From Hondaea fermentalgiana (lineage: Eukaryota; Sar; Bigyra; Thraustochytrida; Thraustochytriidae), in contig NPFB01000070.1 in assembly GCA_014084085.1 (NCBI GenBank), positions 83,216 to 147,215 on the forward strand: a stretch of DNA of 64,000 bases, given 5' to 3'. Both the position numbers and the translations under genes were made by a program. Positions 1 through 10,342 of the stretch are shown one piece after another. Every line of letters starts with the position of its first letter. The stretch's first letter is position 1. Under the pieces are notes generated by a model, which was given only the letters and a program-made list of their open reading frames with translations, had not been told where the DNA came from and ran no database searches.

Positions 1-165
1 AATGATGACTACAATGATGATGATGGCGATGATGGAATGGACAATGTGCCCGGGTCTGCGCGCATGAATCCAACTGCCGGGCTGGCGCAGCTTTTGCATT
101 CTCGAGCTACCTTGGCGGACGCAGATCGGATTCTCGGACGACAAACAAAGAAACAGCTGGCTTGA
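1..165 (+). CDS. C-terminal end of an acidic protein (5' end outside window)
   Basis: Frame 1 is open from the first base to a TGA at 163-165, giving 54 residues. It starts with an Asp/Asn-rich acidic run and continues into an ordinary mixed helix-like tail ending in KKQLA. Composition resembles the acidic tails of other proteins in the window (for example DCAF1). No domain is visible, so the function cannot be stated. It could be a chance open frame, but the acidic run followed by a normal amino-acid mix looks coding. Confidence 0.4.
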   Translation, partial: NDDYNDDDGDDGMDNVPGSARMNPTAGLAQLLHSRATLADADRILGRQTKKQLA

Positions 166-807
166 GCTTCTGACGCGTATCCTCTCAATCTTTGCATGTG
201 ACACAATGGCCTGTACGTGACTGATTGTCCAAACACGATTGTAACAAAACAGAATTCTGTACAATAGCTCTTCTTGGCCTGCTTGAACCCGTACATGTAC
301 CTTGCGCGAAACTACCTCATTCGTATCTTATTTATCCCAACTGGCCGTCACCTGCCGCTTCGCAATGCTGCTTTCCCGCCATCATCATCATCATCATCAT
401 TAGGCACGGCGAACATCCCTGTCCTCATTCATCTTCAACATCAATCCTTCAACGCCATAGAATGTGCCATTTATTTTGCCGTCGTCTCGTCAATCTCCAG
501 CCTCACGTTCCCTCTGCAGACCGCTCGCGCGCCCTCGGCACGGCAGACTCCTCGTTTCGCTTCGCTTCGCAGTGGCCCGGGATGCTGCCTCGAGGCCTCC
601 GCCACCTTCGCGACACGCTCTCTCCTAGCGTTGCCAGTAGGTGGGCGGTAAGGTGCCCCGATCGCCGGTGTGGGACAATCAAGAGCACCTCGAGTCGTCG
701 AAGAGCCAAAACGGAGTCGACGTGGCCGCCGCACACAACCGCAGGCGGCTTGTGCAGGTCGCGCAGGGCGTGGCGGCAGAGCCAGGTCGCGCGGGAGGGC
801 GGGCAGG
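166..807. other. Intergenic, no gene seen
   Basis: Several overlapping frames are open on both strands because of GC-rich composition, but none shows a domain or sensible composition. It holds a short (ATC)n run near 381-402. It probably contains the promoter and 5' UTR of the PT-rich protein that follows. Confidence 0.4.
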
Positions 808-2307
808 ATGCGGAGGCACTCCGCGCGGACCCGCTCGCGGTCGGAGCTGATCGCGCGGGGCGAGCGGCTGCAGCAGTTCTCCTCGAACCGGCGGCGCCTG
901 GCGGCTTTGCTGGGCTTTCTGCTCTTCGCCTTCGTGGCCACCTCGGAGGAGAGCTTGCTCGGGGCGCCGCTGGGCGGCGACGGCGCTGGAGCGTGGCCGT
1001 GGTCGCCCGCGTACTGGGGGGCCGTCGTGAGCACTGCGGCGCCCACGAAGAAACCCACGCACTTTCCGACCAAGCCTCCAACCTTGCCACCTACCAAGCC
1101 GCCCACCAAGCCGCCAACTTCGCCACCGACGAAGCCGCCCACAGCAAGGCCTACAGCAAGGCCTACCGCAAGGCCAACGCAGCGTCCCACGGCCAGGCCC
1201 ACCCCATATCCGACCTCGAGACCTACGCCATTACTGACGCGCCAGCCCGCGTCCCTTGCCGTGAATCACACAACAAAACCATCGTCGGGAACAACTTCAA
1301 CAAAATTGTCATCACGCCAAAATGCAACGTCCCGCGAGTCTCCTGCATCGCTGCCACCATCATCCAAGAAGTCAAAGAATTACACGCACGATGATGACCC
1401 CGTAGATGCCAATCTGGACGAGATTTCAGGTCTACTGGAGGTTGCCAACGCCAAGCTTCGTGAGCAGGGGCTCGCTCATTCGACCCCAAAAGAGCGACCT
1501 GCATACCCAAACAAAACCATCGAGGCGCTCAAGACGACATCAGCAGCCCCAGCTGCGGCAAAACCAGCAAATGACGATAGTATTCCAGCCACGAGTGCCA
1601 CAACAAAGCAAGCTTTGCCGGACAACAAGAAATCGACGGCGTATTATGGTGAAGAGGGCCACGTTTCACAGGCTGCAAGCATTGCAGAGGGCAAGGACGC
1701 CACGAACGATGATGAGGCCACTGCAAAGAAATCGACTTCGGCGTCAAATAACGCCAACGCGGGCAAATCGCGTGCCAGTGTGCTCGAAAATGGCGAGACC
1801 ACGGGAGAAGACGATATTCTTGATACTTCGGACGAATCAGAAGAGCCTGTCGAGTCAGACGAGCTTGAGAGTGGTAATGTGGACTATGATGGCAATGGTG
1901 CCCACGTGGCGGCCAGGAATCGAGATGCGCAGAAAGGGGACAACGAAGAAGCAGGAGAAGAACAAGATGATGATGATGATGATAATAATGGTGGGGAAGA
2001 CAACGAGGGAGCATCCGAGCTTGACGTCGCCGATGACGAGGATGAAGAGGACGAGACGTCTTCAACCCCGTCGAAATTTAAGACTGCCGTCCCCTCAAAA
2101 TCGTCAGCGACCATCAAGCATAACCCGAAAAAGACTAGCAAGGCAAGTGCCAGTAGTGAGAGCGAGTCTGGTGAATATGAAGACGATGAATCGATCGATC
2201 AGGGCCACGACAAGTTCGATAGTATACTTAACGAACTCGCGGAGCAAGTAAGCCAGAAAAATGACGACCTGCAGCTCATGAAGGACGATGATCACGAGAG
2301 TCATTAA
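808..2307 (+). CDS. PT-repeat type II membrane protein, function unknown
   Basis: 499 residues from the ATG at 808; the frame is open upstream to 670, but that part is only Arg/Gly-rich. A basic N terminus is followed by one hydrophobic segment (about residues 30-46, core LAALLGFLLFAFVA), so a signal anchor with the C terminus in the lumen or outside is likely. Residues about 75-135 are Pro-Thr repeats (KPPT, ARPT units), a typical O-glycosylated stalk in stramenopile surface proteins. There are several N-glycosylation sequons (NHT, NAT, NYT, NKT). The last 300 residues are Ser/Thr/Glu/Asp-rich and very acidic, probably disordered, with an Asp run coded by a GAT microsatellite near 1970-1985. 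No enzyme domain is visible. A cell-wall or surface role is inference. Confidence 0.7.
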   Translation: MRRHSARTRSRSELIARGERLQQFSSNRRRLAALLGFLLFAFVATSEESLLGAPLGGDGAGAWPWSPAYWGAVVSTAAPTKKPTHFPTKPPTLPPTKPPTKPPTSPPTKPPTARPTARPTARPTQRPTARPTPYPTSRPTPLLTRQPASLAVNHTTKPSSGTTSTKLSSRQNATSRESPASLPPSSKKSKNYTHDDDPVDANLDEISGLLEVANAKLREQGLAHSTPKERPAYPNKTIEALKTTSAAPAAAKPANDDSIPATSATTKQALPDNKKSTAYYGEEGHVSQAASIAEGKDATNDDEATAKKSTSASNNANAGKSRASVLENGETTGEDDILDTSDESEEPVESDELESGNVDYDGNGAHVAARNRDAQKGDNEEAGEEQDDDDDDNNGGEDNEGASELDVADDEDEEDETSSTPSKFKTAVPSKSSATIKHNPKKTSKASASSESESGEYEDDESIDQGHDKFDSILNELAEQVSQKNDDLQLMKDDDHESH

Positions 2308-2462
2308 TGAAAAAGAATGCTCGGATCAGGGCACATGTTCAACAAGATTCTAGACAAGATTGCTGAGTAGCCGAGATTCATGAGAGTATCTCACTGTAGG
2401 TGGCTTAGACGCGCACCGCAGATTCTTCGCCCTTCAATACTGACAAGATCTATTAGTAGAAT

Positions 2463-3535
2463 CTATCTGATGAATTTTAGAAAAATAAAAATGCAAATGA
2501 GCAAACTGAGCAGAATGATGATTGCCCAAAGGAGTACGCGATTGTAGCAAGTGCGGCGCGCCATACGTCGAATGGCACCACGTGCTTGGCTTGCCGCAGA
2601 GTTCGTGTCATTCACCTTGTCCGTGGCGCGGAGCAACGTCTCTCGCTGTCGATCTAGGTCGCCCAAAGTACCGATTCCAATCTCTTCGGTCTCATGCAAA
2701 GAGCGTTGCGTCTGCGCAAGTCCAGCATTAGCCTCTGTGAGATTCTTTTGACGTGCCCTCGCACTTTCTTCTCCTGTTCGTCGTTATTCAGTGACTTACA
2801 TCGTTGAGCAGACCTGCCGAACTTGTTACGCTTTGCATCGTTGTCTGGAGCAGGCCTGACTCCTCGTCGGTGCCGTTATCAGCACCCGCTCCGCGCGAGG
2901 CAGCTGCCGCGCCGAAGGACCCTTCGTCAAGGCCTTGCGAAGCGCCAAAGAGCTCCTGGCGATCGAGATCCCCTTTAATGGACGCGACGCGAGCCTGTAC
3001 GTGGTCGATGCGGTCTCGGGCCTGCTCGCATTGGCTTTGGAGAGCGCCCTGATCTGCGCCACGATGCTGATTAAGCGCGACTTCACTGCGGCGGAGCTGT
3101 GTCAGACATGCAGGTAGGCATGCCCGGTGGATATGGGATATCGTCACATTCGCACCCAAAATAACGCGTGTCCAAAAATCGACGCCATGTCGTCAGTTTC
3201 CAGGCGATAGCATCAAAGCGGACACAGAAACAGAGAGAGAGAGAAAATTATGGAAAGGCCTACGTACGCTTTGATTTGCGAGCACAGTGGCCTGGTTCAC
3301 ATTGCGCAGCAATTTCCTGCATCGTGGGACATCTGCGAGGGGAGTTCCAGCGGCAAAGATCGTCCAGAAAGTCCTTTCTTGTCAGCAACAAGACTCCTCA
3401 TCTCTTCTTCGGGCGTGCACGTCGGCACTCTCAGCCTGTGCCAAACCTACCGCGGGCTCTGTGTGTGGCCTCCAGGTCCCCCAAAGCGCGCTCGAGAGCC
3501 TCGACGGCACTTGCGAGCTGCTGCGGCTGCGACAT
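2463..3535 (-). CDS. VTI1: Vti1-type Qb-SNARE, multi-exon (5' exons uncertain)
   Basis: The last exon (about 2744 to stop at 2463) encodes the Qb-SNARE heptads with the Vti1 hallmark ETEEIG, followed by a C-terminal tail anchor (VLLWAIIILLSLLICIFIF). The preceding exon (about 3096-2800) encodes the N-terminal helical part with DRQELFG, close to the equivalent Vti1 loop, and ends at a GTAAGT donor. Splicing to the acceptor after CAAAAG removes 55 bp (2745-2799) and keeps the frame, giving LLND-NLTEANAGL. A candidate first exon starts at an ATG at 3535 (MSQPQQ..., in-frame stop just upstream) and ends at a GTAGGT donor near 3450. The exons between 3450 and 3096 could not be fixed. Vti1 proteins drive Golgi, endosome and vacuole fusion. 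Identity of the 3' half is firm; the 5' model is tentative. Confidence 0.7.
2745..2799 (-). other. Short intron of the Vti1 gene
   Basis: On the minus strand the exon ends in GAT and is followed by GTAAGT. The in-frame acceptor is AAAAG, 55 bp later. Without splicing the frame stops after four codons; with it, the SNARE heptad pattern is continuous. A second in-frame acceptor (ACAGAG) 12 bp further on would drop four residues. Confidence 0.6.
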
Positions 3536-4088
3536 GATGCCGGTTCGAGAGCTCCGGGCTCGTCAAGCCGAGCTCTTCCGTACGGCACGCGAGTGTACGC
3601 TTGCGTCGGAAACTCCGTTTAGAGCCCGACGCCTCGCTCGCCAGGTCGCAGACTTCGCCGTCGCGGTCGACGTGCGAAGCGTGTTTGCCGTAGCTTCTTT
3701 AAGTTGCTTGACAGCAGCAGAAACGCATCTTGTCGCGGGTCGCGTCGTCGCAAAGGAGCCCTGGGGCCTCTTCGAGGCCTTTTCGCGGCGCGAGGGCTGC
3801 CCGTGGCGGGATTCCAGGCAGACAGCGCTGACGCTTCGGTGTACAAGGTCTTCTTTCTCCGAATCGTAGAGAGAGTGAGAGAGAAAGGGAGGGAGCGCGC
3901 AAGTAACAGCTACAGCAGCAGCAGCAGCAGCTGCAACAACAGTAACAACGAAAACTCAAGCACAAAGGAAACCTCCGACCTTGATAATCCTGGGGACAAT
4001 TCTTGGCCAAGTGCTTGATTAGATCCAATTTCAATGCAAAACAAAGTGCAGGGTGATCAAGCAAAAAGGCATTTCTTAGCGACAAGAG
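3536..4088. other. Intergenic between divergent genes, no clear gene
   Basis: Lies between the Vti1 gene (minus) and the phosphoesterase (plus). It contains short GAGA/CT runs and an (AGC)n stretch near 3915-3935. A few open frames exist but none looks coding. Promoters of both genes are expected here. Confidence 0.4.
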
Positions 4089-5228
4089 TTGGTCTCCAAA
4101 CCTTCGTCTCGTCAGTCAGCAGATATGGCAACAGCGCGTTGGGCTCGCGTGGCGCTAACGGTCGTTCTTAGCCCAATCGTAGCCATTCTAGTGACTGAAT
4201 GGCTCGCATACGCCTGGGTCGGCATTTTGGGCTGCGAGCAAGTACTGACGTTGCAACGACCGTCATTGGGGGGTCCCGAACGCATCCTCGTTGTAAGTGA
4301 CGTGCACGTTCTCGGTGAAAAGCGCAGGACGCGTCTCGATCGATGGTGGACAGACCGTCAGCTCAACAAAGCTCTCGCGGCGGCAAAGTTTTGGACCAAG
4401 CCAGATCTCGTTGCGGCACTCGGCGATCATCTTGACGAGGGCTACGTGCACACGACACAGGCTCAATGGGACGCATATGTCTTGCGTCTTCGGGGTGCCC
4501 TTGGAGATCCGAATCCTATTTTGGGTGTGGTGGGAAATCACGACGCACATTCGGCCGCCCGGATATCAGAACCCATGGTGGATCGCTTCGAGCGGTCGTT
4601 CGGAAAATCCAACGAGATCATTCGCAGAGACAAGACAAACGTAGACGTAGTGGTGCTAAATGGAATCGGTCTCGAAGCTTGCTCAAGGCATGGAGAGCAA
4701 ACCAGAATGCCCGCCTTTTGTAGAGAGATCGATGACCTGCGCGCCAAAGTTCGCGCCGACCAAACGAGGACAAATATTCTCCTTTTGCATGTTCCTTTGT
4801 ATCGCGCAAATGATGCGGTTTGCGGTCCAACACGACTGCGCGAGGGCGCGCATGTCACATACGTGGGTCCACACGATGCCCTCCGCGCTGGAGAAGATGT
4901 ATTGTCCCCATTGACCACGCAACATATCCTTGATGATGTACGGCCCATGCTCGTCTTGAGCGGCCACACACATGCTCAATGCGTGCGCGAGGTGGCTCAA
5001 GGTTCCTGGGAAGTGACGCTGCCCACCTTTTCCTGGCGTATGCGCCCCGATCCTGCTTTTGGAGTGGTCGATGTTGATGTCGACCATCTCAAGATCAGCA
5101 TTTGCAAGTTGCCGCACGAGTACTGGACCATAGCAGCCTATGCGATCGCGGCCCTCTCAGCCCCGTTGGCCTGCGCGTGGACTGCAGGAGCGCTAGCTCG
5201 CGGCTCGCCAAGTCAAAAGCACGAATGA
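4089..5228 (+). CDS. MPPE1: MPPE1/Cdc1-family membrane metallophosphoesterase
   Basis: 379 residues (a second ATG at 4125 gives 367). One N-terminal membrane segment (about residues 22-45) is followed by a calcineurin-like phosphoesterase domain with all metal-binding blocks in order: SDVHVLG, GDHLDEG, GNHDAH, LLLHVPLYR and SGHTH. A second hydrophobic stretch near the C terminus (about 346-366, IAAYAIAALSAPLACAW) suggests two membrane passes with the catalytic domain in the lumen. This topology and the motif spacing fit the Cdc1/Ted1/MPPE1 (PGAP5) group, Mn-dependent enzymes that remodel ethanolamine-phosphate on GPI anchors in the ER/Golgi. It ends 73 bp from the convergent RRP5 stop. The family is sure; the GPI substrate is inferred from family membership. 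Confidence 0.8.
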   Translation: MVSKPSSRQSADMATARWARVALTVVLSPIVAILVTEWLAYAWVGILGCEQVLTLQRPSLGGPERILVVSDVHVLGEKRRTRLDRWWTDRQLNKALAAAKFWTKPDLVAALGDHLDEGYVHTTQAQWDAYVLRLRGALGDPNPILGVVGNHDAHSAARISEPMVDRFERSFGKSNEIIRRDKTNVDVVVLNGIGLEACSRHGEQTRMPAFCREIDDLRAKVRADQTRTNILLLHVPLYRANDAVCGPTRLREGAHVTYVGPHDALRAGEDVLSPLTTQHILDDVRPMLVLSGHTHAQCVREVAQGSWEVTLPTFSWRMRPDPAFGVVDVDVDHLKISICKLPHEYWTIAAYAIAALSAPLACAWTAGALARGSPSQKHE

Positions 5229-5301
5229 TGACAAAAAAAAGAAAAAGAATCAGATCAGAGTGAGATTAATTGTGAAGAAAGAAATATGCAGACGTTGCAA
5301 A

Positions 5302-7685
5302 TCATAGAAGTGCACTGAGGTCGAGACGCTTGCGCTGCACATCCACAGAAAGGACTCGGGCCATAAGCACAGCCGAGGGTTTGAGGACCTGGTCAGGTTC
5401 CTGCTGATCATCGTTAAAGACAGAGTCGAGGAAGTCGATGTCACGGGACAGCTGCGCACAGAAGATGTAACCGCGCAGTTTGCGTGACAGCGATACAATG
5501 ACACCGTCGTCGTGGATTTTAGCTACATAGCAAGGATGAACTTCACCGGTCTTGATATTTTCAAAGTCCAGCGCGCGAGAGTCGTCGACGCCGTCCTGCT
5601 CGGCGGCCAGCGACAACCATACATTGACGATCTCTTGGCCCCTGGCGTCCGTCTTTGACTCCAAATCGATCACCACAGCCTGCACGAAATCGCCCACACT
5701 GTAGTCGTGGAAGGCGCCTTGGCGCTGCGCAGCAGCTTGCTGCAGCGCTGCGCGGCCGAGCGCATTACTGACATGGACCTGGCCATTCAGCCGCTTGCCT
5801 GCGTGTGGCGAGTTTTCGGGGAGCTGGGCGTTGTGAAGAGCCACCTGCATATACTGCGCGGCCATGTTGGTTACCTTACCCTGTACGAGGGCGCCAATCT
5901 CAAGCGTCACCTTGCCACTGCGGAGACTGCCTTCGTCGATGCTTGAGGCCCGCGACCGGCTCCTGCCTCGGCCAGGCAAAGCTGGCGGCAAAATGCGACC
6001 GAGTGCAAGGCCCGGTGCCTCGTCCTGGAGCGTGCGCGCGAGGCGCATCTCGCACGTCGAGTCCATGAGTAAGCCGGGGGGCAGGTCCGAGAGCCGCTTG
6101 CGGGACAAGCCTTGCAGCGGTGCCTTGACAAGGTGTGCGCCAGCGTCTGCTACAGAAAGAATGGCGTAGCGCCCAGCATCCTGGACAAGCTCTACGCTGG
6201 CACGGAGAGCAATGCCGCTTTGAAAAGCCTTGACGAGCTTGGACTGCGCCGTGGCGCCATTGCCCTTCTTCACGGGGTCGATCAGGGACGGCCGCAGTGA
6301 AAGATCATAGCGGCTGTGGGCGAAGTTCACGTCCAGCACCCGGCATTCGACCTTGTCGCCAGCCTGAATATCAGACTTGTTCGGCACATGCTCGTTCATG
6401 CACAGGCCGGCGGCACCGGAGCCGTCCAGCGTCACCTCAACGCCAAAACTCGTCACATCCTGAACTTCGGCCTCGACAACGTCGCCAATCTTGGCCAGGG
6501 AAAGCTCCGGACACGGATGCAATTGCGAGGCTTCGCTCTGGCGCTCATCGAGAAGAGCCATCAGCAAATCCGTCGGGTACTCAACAGCGGACTGCTTCAT
6601 TGAAAGTGTCATGTGACCCTTGGCCTCGTCGACGCTCAGCACAACGCAGCAAACGGTCTGGCCGACGTTAACAAAGTCCTTCGGGTCATTGACAAAGTCG
6701 TCGGCCACGTTAGCACGCGGAACAAGACCCACGAGCGAGCCGAGAAAGTTCACAAAGACGCCGATATTGGTCACGTTCTGCACGTAGCCCACCACCGTCA
6801 TTCCTGCCTGCACGTTCTCCAAGCTCGAAGGTAGCCAGCCGCGCCGTTGCGCGAGAATGAGCGCTGGCTTTCGCGTCACCAGAGGCGACCCATCGTCTCC
6901 CTTCTTGAGGACCATAAGCCGCTGCACAGCCGTACCACTAGATCGAAGGCTCTTGTACAGCGCTGCGAGCTTGGTTTCGTCGCCTTCATCGGAAAGATGC
7001 GTCATGGGCAGCGCTGCAAGAGCGCCCCTCTTCTTTTTGTTTTTCTTCTGTTTCTTCTTTGCCTTTTTGGACGATTCGTCTGCATCTTCGTCGTCATCGT
7101 CATCGCCCTTGACTTCAATGCGAACATGGGCTTCTGATTTGGCAAATGTTTGAACCTTGCCTGCGACGATCTCTCCCTCTACAAGTCCGGTCTCATTCGC
7201 GTCTTCCGACGCGAGTGTGCGAAAGGAAAGCTTCATGCATCTGCTGGAGTTGCGTAGCACCTTGACCTTGACCACCTTGCCAACCTGTACCAATAATCAT
7301 AAATGAACAATAAGCGAGGAGCGCTGCGTCAGTATGCTGTTGTACCCACCATCTCGAGATACACGCCTTCTCCACCTTGTCACCCTGCTCGAATACCCTG
7401 CGCACGGGTCCAGCCAAGAGAGGACCCTAGTTCTCTATTGGATATGGGGAGCTCTTCTACGATGCACGAGTGCGGCTGAAAGCCTCTCTGACAAGCAGAG
7501 GTCCCGTGACTCGACTCTCAAGAGCCCACAGAGAGCCCGCACGACAAATGAGGCAACGCGATCTCAGAACGAGACCGTGCAAACCTCGCGCGCAGACCCA
7601 TGAAATTTACTTTACCACATTCGTAACAGACACGCGCGTAAAAGAAACTGACGCGCACCCTGACAGGAAAATGTGGAATTCTAAC

Positions 7686-7724
<39 letters not shown>

Positions 7725-9669
7725 AATAGATGGCCGGCCCCCTTTCTCTCCTCTTCTCTATTCTCTTCAAGATACGTACCGGGTATGCTTCTGCGGGGTT
7801 CTGAATGCCAGTACTCGCCAGCTCCTGGAGAGAAACCTGACCAAAGGCACTTCCGAAAAATGACACGTAAACGCCGCGATCCGCATCAACCTTAGTGACA
7901 AAGCCTTGCGCGAGCATGCCCGGCTTGGCATCCTCGTTGCAAGTAACCAGCGGTAGCGAGGTTCCGACGAGTGAGCGCTTCAGCGTAAGCACGACCTTGG
8001 GCTTGGTCGCATCATCAAAGTTGAGCGAAAGGACACGTGCAGACACGGTCTGGCCCACCTTGAAGCGCTTGCTGGGGTCGCTGATGAGAACTTCAGCGAG
8101 ATGCTGCTGTGGAACAATTGCGCGCACATTGTCGCTGAGAGAAACAAGAATTCCAAAATCAGCAACCTTGAAGACCTTGCCGTTGACCTTTTGGCCTTCC
8201 TTCAATTCGTCATGCAACAAGATGGTGGCCTCGATGACCGATTTGGACAGGCTTACGTTGAGCACGCCATCCGCTGCCGAATACGCCAACACCTTGCAAC
8301 GAGTTTTCTGCCCGACCTTGAAGCGCTTGTCCAGCTGGACAATCTCGTCACTTCCAGCGGCCTCTTCGCGCACAAAGCGACTGCGCCACGCATACGCGTA
8401 TAGACCATCCGAGGTTTCCAAGAGAACGCCCGCCGTCGGGTCTACGCGGCGTACAACCACGTCCGAAAGCACACGGCCGACCTGTTTTTCCATGATGTTT
8501 GCATCGTTCTTTTTCGACTCCTCGGATCTGTTGTTGATGTGGTCTGCACACGAAAGCGCGACGCGCTTATCGGCGAAATCGACGAAAAGCACGCGTGCAT
8601 CGATCGTGAACCCCTTGGACGCGACGGGCCCCATCTTAGCCGCATAGTCGATTTCGGGCGTCTTGCCGTGAAAGGCGTCAATTGTTCCGTAAAAAGAGTC
8701 GAGAAAGAACACGCACATGCCCTCGCGCAGATACGAGCTAATTTGGCATTTAACGCGCATACCTGGCTGCAGGCTATCAAAACTCAGCGAGGATTTCAAC
8801 TTGGCCAACTCCGCCTTGGCTTCGTTCAGCTCTAGCTGGAAGACCATGCGACCTTTGCCGGCCGCAACAGTCTTAATAACTGTCTTGATGCATTGGCCGA
8901 CCTTGAGCTTGGGCTCGTCAAGGGAATCCCCGGCGTCTGCATATCGCAAAAACCCATTGGCAATCGAGGTACGGCCCACGTTAATGTGGTAACCGTGGTC
9001 CTCCACGCTGCGGACACTACCGTGCAGTACCATGCCAGGCTTCATCGCCTCAAGGGCTTGCCGGCGATTGACAAGCGAGGCCGCCGTGGAAACCTCTACG
9101 GTGTTGCCTTTTCCATTTTCGTTTTCTACGACGCCAAGAATGGCGCAGAAGAGCATGTCTCCGACGCTGACCAGACCTTGCGTCAGATCCATTACAGCGT
9201 CTTCGACGCCGCTGGCATGCTCATCGGAGAAATTCTCGACGCGCAAAATTGCGTTGATGTTGCAAGGAAGAGAGACCTGAGCCACTGTCGCCGTCACCTT
9301 GGTCACCACGGCAAGGGTCAGCGTGCCGGGCTCGAGTTTGCTTCGGCTGAGGCGATGTACGAACTTGGGCCGGGTCATGCCCGCGAGCATGTCCTCGTCG
9401 TCGGAATCGTCGTTTGCACCGCGCCCGCGGCGCAGCTTCGTTTGACGCTGCAGGCTGGCAAAGACGGGGTCCTCCTCGACCTCATTTTCGGGTCCATCGC
9501 TGGCGCGCCGTTTCTTCTGAGCTTTGTGCTTGGGGGCCGGCTTGGCCACCTTGAACAAGACATTCTCGTTCGAGGCAGCCCGGGAGACCTCGCCCTTCTT
9601 GCCCTTGGTCTTGGCGCTACCGGCGGCGGGCGCCGGCGTCAACTTGAGCGAGCCTCCGCGAGGAAACAT
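5302..9669 (-). CDS. RRP5: Rrp5/PDCD11 rRNA-processing protein with twelve S1 domains
   Basis: Two exons: 9669-7780 (630 codons) and 7284-5302 (660 codons plus stop), about 1290 residues. The start is the ATG at 9669, because the protein then begins with the FPRGG...LTP signature of Rrp5; the upstream extension is repeat-derived. An acidic/basic nuclear-type N terminus is followed by about twelve S1 RNA-binding repeats (six in each exon; the seventh carries a charged Lys-rich insert). Yeast Rrp5 also has twelve S1 repeats but then a C-terminal TPR/HAT module. Here a TGA follows the last S1 domain (RLDLSALL), and the convergent neighbour ends only 73 bp away, so the HAT module is absent. Rrp5 acts in the nucleolus in early cleavages for both ribosomal subunits. 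Splicing gives AYP-VGKVVKV, continuous within an S1-type segment. Confidence 0.85.
7285..7779 (-). other. Phase-0 intron of RRP5 (495 bp) with a CT microsatellite
   Basis: The minus-strand donor is CCG|GTACGT and the acceptor is GGTACAG|GTTGGC. Joining them preserves the frame and restores a normal S1-domain linker. The intron includes a (CT)n run at about 7689-7721. Unspliced, exon 1 would read into the microsatellite as an Arg-Glu repeat and stop. A cryptic internal open segment (near 7330-7400) is not needed for the protein. Confidence 0.75.
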
Positions 9670-10342
9670 ACTGTTATGACGCAGTCTCGCGGCGCGACGT
9701 CCAGTCGTGCAGTCGCGAGTATTTTCCAGCCGTCCGGGGTCTCTAAGCGTGGCTCTCGCGCGGCCGACCGCCTTCTGGCCGCGACCTCGAACAGCCTCTG
9801 CCGCCCGCCTTCCGCGACGCTTTTCTCCCTCCCTTGGTCGAGAGGATTGCCTGATTGATTGGTTGGGCGGCTGCTTGGGTTGCTTGCTTGCTTGCTTCGC
9901 TTGCTTGGTTGGTCGCACGAGTCCCAGGTCTTCGCAGCGCCAACCATCCGCAAATTAGGGTTGCGCACAGCAGCCCCATTTCGGGTTGCGCACGTCAACG
10001 GATACGAGTAGACCGCAGACCGAGACGGATGATGTATATATACCTATATATATACATGCCTGCGGACCTGGAGACGGTGCATTGTCCAGGGCAAGGTGGA
10101 TCACATGCATGCGCCAGGCACACGGACCTTGCTTGGGTCGCTTGTACTTTTTAGCGAGAGTGAAGCCGTCTCGCGACAAGCGAAAAGTGGCGCGTGGCCA
10201 AGCAGGCTGCTACAGGCACACAGACATTCACTTGTCGACGTCCGCTCACTCGCTTGCTCGCTCGCTCGCTCGCTCGTCCGTTTCTTGGAATCGTTGATAT
10301 ATCGATCGATTGAGTCTTGAAGCGCGCGCGTCTGACAAGACC
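9670..10342. other. Bidirectional intergenic region, no gene seen
   Basis: Separates the divergent starts of RRP5 (minus) and the four-pass membrane protein (plus). Contains a (TTGC)n run near 9880-9899, an alternating TA run near 10033-10056 and a (GCTC)n run near 10250-10275. Open frames on both strands here are repeat-derived. It must carry both promoters. Confidence 0.4.

Noticed and set aside
471..1202. 243-codon minus-strand frame with Gly-Val repeats
   Set aside because: Antisense image of the PT-rich repeats of the plus-strand membrane protein.
7326..7412. Extra internal exon of RRP5
   Set aside because: A short S1-like open stretch with splice-like borders exists, but direct splicing from 7780 to 7284 already gives a continuous domain in frame.
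8893..9858. 321-codon plus-strand frame antisense to RRP5
   Set aside because: Lies wholly opposite the first RRP5 exon, whose S1 repeats are unmistakable; this frame is a GC-driven shadow.
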